From contig JBFXAZ010000013.1 of the NCBI GenBank assembly GCA_050183765.1, forward strand, positions 1 through 64,000: DNA of 64,000 nucleotides, given 5' to 3'. Numbering within the stretch: position 1 is the stretch's first letter; the number at the start of each line of letters is the position of its first letter. Source of the stretch: JAFAZJ01 sp050183765 (GTDB taxonomy: Bacteria; Pseudomonadota; Alphaproteobacteria; Reyranellales; Reyranellaceae). The translations under genes and the position numbers were made by a program. Below the pieces are notes generated by a model. The model saw only the letters and a program-made list of their open reading frames with translations, made no database searches and was not told where the DNA came from. Shown here piece by piece: positions 17,543-25,907 of this stretch.

Positions 17543-19012
17543 TCAGCCGCCGCCCATGCGGCGGATCGTAGCGGTGGTGCTGTGTCCCTCGGCCAGCCGC
17601 GCCAGCACGACCTTGCCGCCCCAGCCTTCGACCAGATCGGCGCCGACCACGGTCTCGCGGGTGTAGTCGGCCCCCTTCACCAGCACGTCGGGCCGCACGG
17701 CCTCGATCAGCTTCACGGGCGTGTCCTCGGCGAACACCGTCACCAGATCGACATCGGCCAACGACGCCAGCACGGTGGCGCGCGCCGTCTCGCCATTCAC
17801 CGGGCGTCCGGCGCCCTTGAGGCGGCGCACCGAGTCGTCGCTGTTGAGCCCGACCACCAGCCGATCGCAGGCGGCGCGCGCCTGGCGCATCAGCGAGACG
17901 TGGCCGGGATGCAGCAAATCGAAGCAGCCGTTGGTGAAGCCGATCTTCAGCCCTGCCCGACGCCAGCGCGCGACCTCGTCGCGCAGCCGCGCCATGTCGG
18001 CGATCTTCGACGCATGCGGATCCCCGCCGCCGCTGCCCAGCAGCCCGCGCGCCAGCTCGGCCAGGGAGCAGGTCGCGGTGCCCAGCTTGGCCACCACGAC
18101 GGCGGCCGCCACGTTGGCGAGGACCGCGGCGTCCTCGGCCGGCAGACCGCCGCCCAGCGCCGCGGCGAAGGTCGCGATCACCGTATCGCCGGCACCCGAG
18201 ACGTCGAACACCTCGACCGATCGCGCCGGCACGTGCAGCGTGGCGGCTTCGGCCCGAACCAGCGACAGGCCCTGCGCGCCGCGCGTCGCCAGAACCTGCT
18301 GCAGGCCCAGCCTGGCGATCAGCGCGCGCGCGGCGGCTTCGATCTCGGCGTCGCTGCCGGTGGCCATGCCGGTGGCGTCGGCCAGCTCATGGCGGTTGGG
18401 CGTCAGCACGGTGGCGCCGGCATAGACGCCATAGTCGCTGCCCTTGGGATCGACGATCACCGGTCGGCCGGCCTCGCGCGCCGCGCCGATGATGTCGCGC
18501 GCCACGCCGTCGGCCAGCACGCCCTTGCCGTAGTCCGACAGGATGACGATGTCGCATTCCGCCAGCGACGGCGCGACGCGCGCCAGCAGGTTCTGCCGCG
18601 CCGTCGCCGACAATGGCGCAACCTCCTCGCGATCCGCGCGCAGCAATTGCTGCGCGCCGCCGATGAAGCGGTTCTTCACCGTGCTGACGCGGCCCTGGTC
18701 GATCACCAGTTGCGCCTCGATGGCATGTTCCTCACCCAGCAGGCCGGCGATCTCCCGCCCGGCGGCATCGCCGCCGGCCGCAGTGGCGAAGATCGCCTGC
18801 GCGCCCAGGGCGGCGAGATTGCGCGCGACGTTGCCTGCACCGCCCAGCATCGCGCTCTCGCGCTCGATGCGCAGGACGGGAATCGGCGCCTCGGGCGAGA
18901 TGCGCTCGACCGCGCCGTAGACGTAACGGTCGAGCATCACGTCGCCGACCACCAGCACGCGCACCGAGCCCAGCGCCGGCAGGCGCGCGAAGAGCGCGTC
19001 GATTTCGCTCAT
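17543..19012 (-). CDS. hldE: Bifunctional heptose 7-phosphate kinase / heptose 1-phosphate adenylyltransferase
   Basis: A 489-residue fusion that carries out two steps of ADP-heptose synthesis for LPS core. Residues 1 to about 325 are a PfkB/ribokinase-type kinase (GGAGNVARNLAALG substrate motif; DVSGAGDTVIATFAAAL anion hole and catalytic Asp). Residues about 350-489 are a cytidylyltransferase-like domain (TNGCFDLLHPGHVSLMRQA, with HPGH). Start ATG overlaps the gmhA stop (ATGA), so the longer open frame upstream is read-through. Length matches E. coli HldE. Confidence 0.95.
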   Translation of the reverse strand: MSEIDALFARLPALGSVRVLVVGDVMLDRYVYGAVERISPEAPIPVLRIERESAMLGGAGNVARNLAALGAQAIFATAAGGDAAGREIAGLLGEEHAIEAQLVIDQGRVSTVKNRFIGGAQQLLRADREEVAPLSATARQNLLARVAPSLAECDIVILSDYGKGVLADGVARDIIGAAREAGRPVIVDPKGSDYGVYAGATVLTPNRHELADATGMATGSDAEIEAAARALIARLGLQQVLATRGAQGLSLVRAEAATLHVPARSVEVFDVSGAGDTVIATFAAALGGGLPAEDAAVLANVAAAVVVAKLGTATCSLAELARGLLGSGGGDPHASKIADMARLRDEVARWRRAGLKIGFTNGCFDLLHPGHVSLMRQARAACDRLVVGLNSDDSVRRLKGAGRPVNGETARATVLASLADVDLVTVFAEDTPVKLIEAVRPDVLVKGADYTRETVVGADLVEGWGGKVVLARLAEGHSTTATIRRMGGG

Positions 19013-19638
19013 CGCCGCTCGCCCGCCAGTCCGAGCGCGATCTCGACCGCGCCGCACAGCATCTGACCCAAGGCAAGGTGCATCTCCTGGATGCGCGCAA
19101 CGGTCCGCGACGGCACGATCAGGCAGGGCTCGGCCAGCCCGCGCAACTCGCCGCCATCGCCGCCGCCCAGCGCCACCGCCGTCAGCCCCTGGCCGCGCGC
19201 CTGCGACAGGCCCTGCAGCACGTTGCGGCTGCGGCCCGAGGTCGAAATGCCCATGGCGACGTCGCCCGGCCGGCCCAGCGCCTCGATCTGGCGCGCGAAG
19301 ATGCGCTCGAAGCCGAGGTCGTTGCCCGCCGCCGTGAGCGTGGCCCCCTCGGCGGTCAGCGCCAGCGCCGGCAGCGCCCGCCGGTCGGCGCGATAGCGCA
19401 CCGAGAATTCCGTGGCGATGTGCTGGGCGTCCGCCGCGCTGCCGCCGTTGCCGAAGATCAGCAGCTTGTGGCCGTCGGCGAAAGCGCGCGCGCAAATCTC
19501 GACCAGCCGCGCGAAATCCTCGCGCAGCGTGCGCCGCGTCTCGGCGGCGACGGCGAGATGCTCGTCGAGCTCGCCGGCCCAGTAGGCGTCGAGAGATCGC
19601 AGGCGCTGGCGCAAGGTCGCGAGGGCATCGTCAGGCAC
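19009..19638 (-). CDS. gmhA: Sedoheptulose 7-phosphate isomerase (SIS domain)
   Basis: A 209-residue SIS-domain isomerase that turns sedoheptulose 7-phosphate into D-glycero-D-manno-heptose 7-phosphate, the substrate for HldE. It shows GNGGSAADAQHIATEF, the active-site signature of GmhA, the phosphate loop GISTSGRSRNVL, and EMHLALGQMLCGAVE near the end. GTG start. Coupled to hldE by a 4-base overlap. A separate phosphatase gene (gmhB) is not present in the window. Confidence 0.93.
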   Translation of the reverse strand: MPDDALATLRQRLRSLDAYWAGELDEHLAVAAETRRTLREDFARLVEICARAFADGHKLLIFGNGGSAADAQHIATEFSVRYRADRRALPALALTAEGATLTAAGNDLGFERIFARQIEALGRPGDVAMGISTSGRSRNVLQGLSQARGQGLTAVALGGGDGGELRGLAEPCLIVPSRTVARIQEMHLALGQMLCGAVEIALGLAGERR

Positions 19639-19682
19639 GGCGGCGATTGTGAATCAAAGGCGAGGCCATATCCACCTCGGCG

Positions 19683-20606
19683 ATGCGATGGCAGGATGCG
19701 GGCGCAATGTCCCGACGACGCGCCTACGCTTTCGCCGCCCTCGACAACGCCTGGATCCACGTCGACAGCGATGCGGCGCTGGAGCTCTTCCATCGCCGGT
19801 TTCTCGCCCTCTGGCCGATGCGCGAAGGCGGCACGGCGCCGGCCGATATCGTCATCGAGGCGACCGCCGCCGACATCGACGCCTACGAACTTCGCCACCC
19901 CGCACTGCCGGACGGCATGCTGCGCGTCGCCAGCGCCGAGGAGGCGGCCAACCAGATCGTCTCATTGCTGGTGGCCGAGGTCATCCAGCGATCGCCGCGC
20001 CTGGTTTCGCTGCATGCCGGCGCGGCGCGCGTCGGCGACGGGCTGATCGTGCTGCCGGGCGATTCGATGAGCGGCAAGAGCACCCTGTCGCTTCAGCTCG
20101 CCCGGCGCGGCGCGCGCTTCGTCGGCGACGATCGCCTGCTGGTCGGCGGCGGCGCGGCGCTGGGCGGCGACGCCGGTGTGATCGGCGTGGCGCTCGGCCT
20201 CACACCACGGGTCCGCCTGCCGATCCATCGCGCCGCCGGCCCCGACTATGCCGCCTTCGTCGACCGACACATGACGGTCGAGCATCGCGACGAGGAGGGC
20301 GTCGCCACGATCGCCACCGTGGATCCCGAGAGCATCGGCGGCGCACCGTTCGGCGAGGTGGCGCCGGTGGCGGCCATCGTCGTGCCGCGCCGGGTCGAAG
20401 GCGATGACAGCGCCCTTGAGCTGCGGCCGCTGCCGCGCGGGCAGGCGGCACTGGTCCTGCTGCGCCAGACGGCGACGCCGGCGGTCGACGCCGCCGAGCT
20501 GGTCGGCATGATGAGCGCGCTCGCCGCCGGCGTGCCGTGCTGGTCGCTCGCCTATGGCTCCAGCGCCCGCGCCGCCGATCGCCTGATGCGCCCGCTTGGC
20601 GATTGA
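19683..20606 (+). CDS. HPr kinase-like P-loop protein (HprK-related kinase A type)
   Basis: About 307 residues with a C-terminal HPr kinase-like ATP site: Walker A GDSMSGKST (residues 126-134) and a Walker B-like FVGDDRLLV (about 149-157). The HPr-binding and phosphorylase residues of true HprK are not evident, and no HPr gene is nearby. Together with the following PqqD-like gene and the convergent nucleotidyltransferase this matches the 'HPr-rel-A system' gene set, whose substrate and product are not settled. Starts 44 bp from the divergent gmhA; ATG 19707 (MSRRRAYAF) is an alternative start. Suggested role: phosphorylating a peptide or carrier. Confidence 0.75.
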   Translation: MRWQDAGAMSRRRAYAFAALDNAWIHVDSDAALELFHRRFLALWPMREGGTAPADIVIEATAADIDAYELRHPALPDGMLRVASAEEAANQIVSLLVAEVIQRSPRLVSLHAGAARVGDGLIVLPGDSMSGKSTLSLQLARRGARFVGDDRLLVGGGAALGGDAGVIGVALGLTPRVRLPIHRAAGPDYAAFVDRHMTVEHRDEEGVATIATVDPESIGGAPFGEVAPVAAIVVPRRVEGDDSALELRPLPRGQAALVLLRQTATPAVDAAELVGMMSALAAGVPCWSLAYGSSARAADRLMRPLGD

Positions 20607-20636
20607 CCCCCGGCCGCCGACGCTCGACAAGGTGAC

Positions 20637-20906
20637 ATGGCCCTGCTGCAGCGCAATCCCGAGGTCACCGTCACGACGATGGAGGACGGCACCTTCGTCG
20701 TCGACCCGGCGACCCAGGCGATCTTCTATCTCGATACGCTGGCGGGCGGCGTCTGGACGGCGCTCGCCGAGCCGATGAGCGCGAGCGACCTCGAGGCGTT
20801 GTTGTGCGACGCCTTTCCCGAGCTGCCGCCCGAAACGATCGCGCGCGACCTCGCCGCCCTGCTGCGGACCATGACCGAACGCCGCCTGCTGCTCACGATG
20901 GACTGA
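20637..20906 (+). CDS. PqqD-like peptide chaperone (HPr-rel-A system type)
   Basis: An 89-residue PqqD-fold protein (RiPP recognition element type): beta strands TVTTMEDGTFVVDPATQAI and FYLDTLAGGVWTAL, then helices SASDLEALLCDAF and PETIARDLAALLRTM. PqqD proteins bind leader peptides and hand them to modifying enzymes; here the candidate enzyme is the HprK-like kinase 30 bp upstream. Its 3' end overlaps the convergent nucleotidyltransferase gene by 14 bp. No obvious precursor peptide lies immediately beside it. Confidence 0.8.
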   Translation: MALLQRNPEVTVTTMEDGTFVVDPATQAIFYLDTLAGGVWTALAEPMSASDLEALLCDAFPELPPETIARDLAALLRTMTERRLLLTMD

Positions 20907-21978
20907 GCCGGGCTTCGGGCGGGATGCCGTCGCTGCGTCGGACCAGGCCACGCAGGCGGCGCAGGTTGAGGGCGACGAAGGTCGCGGGCTCGCGCGCCAG
21001 CAGCGCCTCGCGGGCAAGCAGTGCGGCGGCGTTGGGATCGCGCGGGAACATCGCCAGCCAGTCGGCCAGCATGCGCGCGAAGACGTGGCCCGCGAGCCCG
21101 ACGGGCCGCTGCGACAGCGCTTCCGGCACCAGGATCTGCGGCAGCCCCAGAGTCACCATCAGCGCGAGGGTCGCGTTGAGCGCGGGCATCAGCGCCGCGC
21201 GTCGGGCGCGCGCCTCGATCTCCTGCCAGTCGATGGCGCCGTGGTGGCGCGCCAGCAACCGGGACAGATCGATCACCTTGGACAGGGTCGGCGCGAAGAA
21301 GCGGTCCTTGGCGATGTTCGAGATCGCGATCAGGCAGGCGTGCTCCGGCGACGGCGCGGCGAAGGTGCCGTGCGCATAAGCGACGCGACGGGCCGCCTTG
21401 CGCACGTCGTCCGCCGGCAGGCCCCGGTGCAGCGGCCAGGAATCGGCCTCGACGTGCAGGTCGATGTTGCACAGGCCGTCGGGCGAGAAGAACGGCACGA
21501 AGCTGGCGTCGGAAACGAAGCCCCAGCGCCGCCGCCCATCGGCGGCGAAGGCGTAGTTGCGCTTGCCGAACAGGTCGATCACCGCCGCCAGCTGGTCGCG
21601 GCGAACCAGAACGTCGAGGTCGCCGGTGATCCGCGCGGCGGGATCCGGGTACAGAGCGTGGGCATGGGCGAAGCCCTTCAGCGCCACCGGATCCAGCCCG
21701 GCTTGGGTCATCAGGCGCATCGCCTCCGCCTGCGCGCCAAGCGTCAGCCGGGCGACCAGCAGAGCCTGCCGGGCGGTTGCCGCATCGATCGGCGAGGGCA
21801 TACCGGCCAAAGTCAGTGGCTTCAGAAGACTTTCGGCCCAGGCAGGCGATACGCGCCGACAAAGCCGTTGCGCGAGGATCGATAGCGCGGCGGCCGGGGC
21901 CGCTGCGGCGGGCCGACCGGTCAGCAGCACCGCCCACAATGGCCCCGCCGCAGCCTCGATGCCCTCCATCCGCTCCAT
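20893..21978 (-). CDS. Nucleotidyltransferase family protein (NTP_transf_5 type)
   Basis: About 361 residues, a family of putative nucleotidyltransferases often next to PqqD and HprK-like genes. The active-site region reads LKGFAHAHALYP, followed by RITGDLDVLVRRDQ with the metal-binding GDLDVLV (DxD), and later NIDLHVEADSWPL, HACLIAISNIAKDRFF. The C-terminal third is helical. Start placed at ATG 21978; an in-frame TTG at 22011 would add eleven residues. It converges on and overlaps pqqD by 14 bp, and is divergent from the O-antigen-ligase-like gene. Substrate unknown. Confidence 0.78.
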   Translation of the reverse strand: MERMEGIEAAAGPLWAVLLTGRPAAAAPAAALSILAQRLCRRVSPAWAESLLKPLTLAGMPSPIDAATARQALLVARLTLGAQAEAMRLMTQAGLDPVALKGFAHAHALYPDPAARITGDLDVLVRRDQLAAVIDLFGKRNYAFAADGRRRWGFVSDASFVPFFSPDGLCNIDLHVEADSWPLHRGLPADDVRKAARRVAYAHGTFAAPSPEHACLIAISNIAKDRFFAPTLSKVIDLSRLLARHHGAIDWQEIEARARRAALMPALNATLALMVTLGLPQILVPEALSQRPVGLAGHVFARMLADWLAMFPRDPNAAALLAREALLAREPATFVALNLRRLRGLVRRSDGIPPEARLSPS

Positions 21979-22089
21979 CCCGGACCATCCCGCCGCCGCG
22001 CGGCGTCCCAACGAAATGACGTGCCACGGCCCGTATGTTAGAGTGGCACCTTAACACATCGACGCCACCGGAGCGGGTTCCGACCCGAG

Positions 22090-24153
22090 ATGTCCACCCT
22101 CGTCTTCTGGCTGCTGATCGCGACGGTGGCGATCGCGCCCTTGCCCTTCGCATCGAACCGGCCGCTGCCCTGGAGCGTGCTGTCGGCGCTTGTGGCCGTC
22201 TTGCTGGTGCTGTGGGGAATCGACCGCATCCGTACCGTCCTGCGCCCCGGCGCGGCGGTCATGATGGCATCGTCCGCCTCGACCGGCGGGCCGACGCCGC
22301 CCACGCCGGCGGCGGTGATCATCGACCGGCTGGCGATCGCGTTCGCCCTCGTCTTCGGCGCGCTGATCGCCTGGTACTGGTTCCAGCTCTCGCCGGCCAG
22401 CGCAGGGCTCGCGCACCCCGACTGGGCCGAAGCGGCGCGCGCGCTGGGCGAGACGCTGCCCGGCGCCATCGCGCTCGACCCCGGCGTCGGCGCGCAGCAG
22501 GCGATGAAGCTGCTGGCCTATGGCGGCGTCTTCTTCCTCGCCTTCGTGCTGTGCCGCGATCGCCAGCGCGCGCGCTGGGCCTTCATCGCGCTGGCCGTGG
22601 CCGGCCTCGCCTACGCCGCCTATGGCCTGTTCGCGATGTTCGCCGGCTACAAGACGATCATCGGCCTCGTGCCCTCGTCCTATTCGCGCAGCGTCACCTC
22701 GACCTTCATCAACCGCAATTCCTACGCCACCTATGGCGGCCTGTGCGTGATCATCGCCATGGGACCGCTGTTGTCGGAGCTGCGCCACGTGCTGCGCAGC
22801 GGCGCCTCGCCGATCGCGATCCTGCGCACCGTGTCGGAAGAAGCCACGCCGGTCTTCTACATCTCGGCGCTGGCGGTCGCGACCGGCGTCATGGCGGTGA
22901 TCCTCACAGGCTCGCGCGGCGGCGTCGCCAGCATGCTGCTGGGCTTCCTCGTGTTCGGGCTGGGCATGCTGGTCGTGCGCGACCTCAGCCTGCGCGCTTT
23001 CCTCGCGCTGATCGGCACCGGTGCGCTGTGCGTCGGCGCCGCGATGGTGATCAGCGGCGGCTTTCTGGTGGAGCGCCTCAGCGACGGCATGGAGCACGAT
23101 GCCCGCTGGGTGCTCTTCGAGGTCGGCCGCCAGGTCGCGGGCGAGCGTCCGTTCGCCGGCCACGGCCTGGGCGGCTTCGCACCGGCGTTCAACGGCGCCC
23201 TGCACAGCTCTCCCGGCTTCGACGCCTATGTCGACTTCGCGCACAACACCTATCTCGAGCTCGCCGTGGACGGCGGCATTCCCGCCCTGCTGATCAGCCT
23301 GGCGTTGGCCGGCATGGCGGTCGGCATCTGCATCACCGGCCTGTTCTCGCGCGCCCGCGGCACCAGCTTCGCCATCGCCGCCATCGCCGGCGCGGCACTG
23401 GTCGCCGGCCATTCGATGGTCGATTTCTCGCTGCAGATGCCGGCGGTCGCCGTGACCTTCATGCTGATGATGGGTGTCGCCTCGGCCCTGTCGCTGGCTT
23501 GGGTGCGGGTCAGGCGCGCGGCGACGATCGGCGAGGAGGCGCGTGCGCCGGAGACGTCGCGCAAGAGACGTCGCCGACGGCGCGGCGGCAGCGGCCGGCC
23601 GAGCTCGGCCGACGATTCGGTCACGCCGGCGCCTGAGCTCGACATGCCGTGGATGCGACCCGGCGCCGCCACGGCGGCGGGGCGCGGGCCGCAGGACTTC
23701 GCCACGCCGGCGCCGCAGGTGCCGCTGGCGCAGGGCCGTGGCGGCGACGCCGATGGCGTGGCGCTGCGCCGCGAGGCCGCCGCCACGCACAGCGATGCGA
23801 TCGTCTCGGACGACAGCGGCGAATCCTACAGGGCCGCGCTGGCACGCTGGCAGAGCCTGCGACAGGCCGCGGCGTCACCGGCGCAGGCGCAGAGGGCCAC
23901 GTCGATGCCGGATCTGCCGAGCGGGCAGGATGCGTGGGCCGCCGCGGACACCACGCCACCATCCGACGATACGGCGCGCATGGCGGCGGAGGATCCGCCG
24001 ACGGTGGTCGACGCGGCTGCGCCGCAGCCGCCGATGCCGCCGGCCTGGCCCGGCGAGGCACGTCGGCCCGGCGTCGAGCCGGCGCCGTCGGAAGACGACC
24101 CGGACGGCTCGGCGGCCAACGTGGTGCGCCTGACCCGTCCGCGCCGGCCGTAG
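22090..24153 (+). CDS. O-antigen ligase/polymerase-like (Wzy/WaaL) membrane protein with long disordered tail
   Basis: A 687-residue protein. Residues 1 to about 470 hold some eleven to twelve transmembrane helices and the periplasmic loop of the Wzy_C/WaaL family: STFINRNSYATYGGL, LTGSRGGVASMLLGF, GHGLGGFAPAFNG and FAHNTYLELAVDGGIPALL. Such enzymes join undecaprenol-linked glycans to lipid A core or to each other. The last 200 residues, cytoplasmic by position, are rich in Ala, Pro, Arg and Asp and look disordered, which is unusual. It sits next to hldE/gmhA, consistent with LPS work. Confidence 0.85.
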   Translation: MSTLVFWLLIATVAIAPLPFASNRPLPWSVLSALVAVLLVLWGIDRIRTVLRPGAAVMMASSASTGGPTPPTPAAVIIDRLAIAFALVFGALIAWYWFQLSPASAGLAHPDWAEAARALGETLPGAIALDPGVGAQQAMKLLAYGGVFFLAFVLCRDRQRARWAFIALAVAGLAYAAYGLFAMFAGYKTIIGLVPSSYSRSVTSTFINRNSYATYGGLCVIIAMGPLLSELRHVLRSGASPIAILRTVSEEATPVFYISALAVATGVMAVILTGSRGGVASMLLGFLVFGLGMLVVRDLSLRAFLALIGTGALCVGAAMVISGGFLVERLSDGMEHDARWVLFEVGRQVAGERPFAGHGLGGFAPAFNGALHSSPGFDAYVDFAHNTYLELAVDGGIPALLISLALAGMAVGICITGLFSRARGTSFAIAAIAGAALVAGHSMVDFSLQMPAVAVTFMLMMGVASALSLAWVRVRRAATIGEEARAPETSRKRRRRRRGGSGRPSSADDSVTPAPELDMPWMRPGAATAAGRGPQDFATPAPQVPLAQGRGGDADGVALRREAAATHSDAIVSDDSGESYRAALARWQSLRQAAASPAQAQRATSMPDLPSGQDAWAAADTTPPSDDTARMAAEDPPTVVDAAAPQPPMPPAWPGEARRPGVEPAPSEDDPDGSAANVVRLTRPRRP

Positions 24154-24208
24154 ACCCCGGCTCGATCCTCGCGCACGATGCCGACCGCCCACGAGGCGGG
24201 GGAGCATC

Positions 24209-25297
24209 GTGAAGATCACATCAGTCGAATCCATCCTGCTCGCCATCCCCTACGAGGACCATGGCGGCCTCTGGCGCCTGGCCGGCGCACACAAGCAATT
24301 CCAGACCCTGCTGGTACGCATCGACACCGACCAGGGCATCAGCGGCTGGGGCGAGGTCTTCACCAAGAACGGCGAGCTGGCGCTGAAGGCCGTATTCGAC
24401 ACGCATGTCGCGCCCGCCCTGATCGGCCGCGATGCCACCCAGATCAACGTCATCAAGCGCGACCTCGAACGGCTGCATCACAATTTCGGCCGCGTTGGGC
24501 TGGTCGCCTTCTGCGTCTCCGCCGTGGACCTCGCGCTGTGGGACATCCTGGGCAAGGCGGCCGGCCTGCCGCTCTACCGGCTGCTGGGCGGCAGCGCGCG
24601 TCAGGAGCTGCCGCTGTACGCCAGCATGGTGCGCTACGGCTCCGGTCCCGCTGCGGCCAAGGCCTGCGAGCGGCTGGCGCGCGAGGGCTACGGCGCGCTG
24701 AAGCTGCACGAGGTGCTGGTCGAGACCGTGGGCGCCTCGCGCGCCGCGATCGGTCCGAACGTGGCGCTGATGCTCGACACCAACTGCCCGTGGACGCTCG
24801 CCGAGGCGAAGCGCAACGCCAAGCTGATGGAGCCGCACGATCTGCTGTGGCTGGAAGAGCCGACCTGGCCGCCGGAAAACGTCAACGCGTTGGCCGCGCT
24901 GCGCCGCTCGACGAGCATTCCGATCGCCGCCGGCGAGAACGCCGGCAGCCTCGCCGACTACCGCACCATGTTCGAGACCGGCGCCGTCGACATCGTGCAG
25001 CCCGACATCGCCAAGGCGCATGGCCTGTCGGAGGCGATCCGCATCGCCGCGCTGGCCGACGCCTTCGACGTCCAGTTCATGCCGCACTGCTTCATGATCG
25101 GCGCCGGCTACGCCCACACGATCCACCTCGCCGCCGCGCTCAACGTGCCGCTGCTCGAGCGCCTCGCGGTCGATCTCGCCGCCGAGCCGATGGGCGAGGT
25201 GGTCAAGCCGAAGAATGGCAAGGTCGCGGTGCCGCAGGGTCCGGGCCTGGGCTGCGAGCCGGACGCCGATGCGATCCGGCTGTATCGCGTGGGGTAG
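24209..25297 (+). CDS. Mandelate racemase / muconate lactonizing enzyme family protein
   Basis: A 362-residue enolase-superfamily enzyme: capping domain (1-125) and TIM barrel. Metal ligands are Asp190 (MLDTNCPW), Glu216 (WLEEPTWP) and Glu243 (AAGENAG). On the second strand the base motif is K165-x-H167 (LKLHEV) rather than the usual KxK, and His293 (FMPHCF) lies on the opposite face. The chemistry, proton abstraction next to a carboxylate, is certain for the family; the substrate is not. GTG start with GGGGGAG six bases upstream. Confidence 0.85.
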   Translation: MKITSVESILLAIPYEDHGGLWRLAGAHKQFQTLLVRIDTDQGISGWGEVFTKNGELALKAVFDTHVAPALIGRDATQINVIKRDLERLHHNFGRVGLVAFCVSAVDLALWDILGKAAGLPLYRLLGGSARQELPLYASMVRYGSGPAAAKACERLAREGYGALKLHEVLVETVGASRAAIGPNVALMLDTNCPWTLAEAKRNAKLMEPHDLLWLEEPTWPPENVNALAALRRSTSIPIAAGENAGSLADYRTMFETGAVDIVQPDIAKAHGLSEAIRIAALADAFDVQFMPHCFMIGAGYAHTIHLAAALNVPLLERLAVDLAAEPMGEVVKPKNGKVAVPQGPGLGCEPDADAIRLYRVG

Positions 25298-25351
25298 GTC
25301 GACTGGAGGTGTCGGGTAGCGCAGCACCCATGGAATGACTAGATTGATGTC

Positions 25352-25603
25352 ATGTCCCTACGCACTGCCGATCTTCCCGAGGACTTGAAACAGGCGATCG
25401 CCAAGCTCTCGCCTGAAGCGCGGCTAACGCTCGCCGACGCCCTGTGGGACGATCTCGAGGCTGAATTTCAGATAGCTCCCCCGGAGCTTTCGCCGGAGCA
25501 TCGAGCGATCCTGGAGGCTCGGAACGCCGAGTTCGAGGCCAATCCTCACGCGCCGCGGAAATCCCTCGATGAGATTCTGGCGAAGCACGGCCTCAAGCGG
25601 TGA
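25352..25603 (+). CDS. Addiction-module antitoxin (putative antidote component)
   Basis: An 83-residue protein of the 'addiction module, unstable antitoxin' family (RelB/ParD-like): LSPEARLTLADALWDDLEAE near the N-terminus and ELSPEHRAILEARNAEFEANPHA then KSLDEILAKHGL at the end, the typical pattern. It normally precedes and neutralises a ParE/RelE ribonuclease or gyrase toxin. Here the toxin frame that overlaps its stop (GTG/TGA overlap) is broken, so this is an orphan antitoxin. The DNA is less GC-rich than neighbours, suggesting an acquired module. Confidence 0.85.
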   Translation: MSLRTADLPEDLKQAIAKLSPEARLTLADALWDDLEAEFQIAPPELSPEHRAILEARNAEFEANPHAPRKSLDEILAKHGLKR

Positions 25604-25904
25604 CACGACACGTCGGCTACGTTCCAGCCGCTGAGCAAGATGTCGATGACGCTATTGAGTACCTGAACCGGTAGAATCCTGCGGCAGCCGTCCATTTTGC
25701 CGAGCGCCTCGGACTTCTTGAAGCCAGGCTGGCTGAAACTCCGCTCATGTATCCGCGAGTTTGGGGGCCGATCCATGGGCTCGCCTTCATCCGTTTCGCT
25801 ACGTCGCGCACTATCGCATCTTCGAAAACGACGTCGTTGTGTTGGGCTGCTTCCACACAAGTCGGAATCCCCGAGTGGTCAGACGCATCCTGCGCGGCCG
25901 ATAG
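25600..25904 (+). pseudogene. Degraded ParE/RelE-type toxin gene
   Basis: From the GTG that overlaps the antitoxin stop, the frame reads a toxin N-terminus (VGYVPAAEQDVDDAIEYLNR) to an in-frame TAG at 25672-25674, then continues NPAAAVHFAERLGLLEARLAE, as ParE/RelE proteins do; a CAG-to-TAG change explains the stop. Near 25780-25795 the similarity moves to another frame: FRYVAHYRIFENDVVVLG, then CFHTSRNPRVVRRIL, ending TAG at 25902-25904, the expected C-terminus. Two independent lesions make the gene non-functional. Its last base is 3 bp from the convergent lyase gene. Confidence 0.82.
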
Positions 25905-25907
25905 CCG

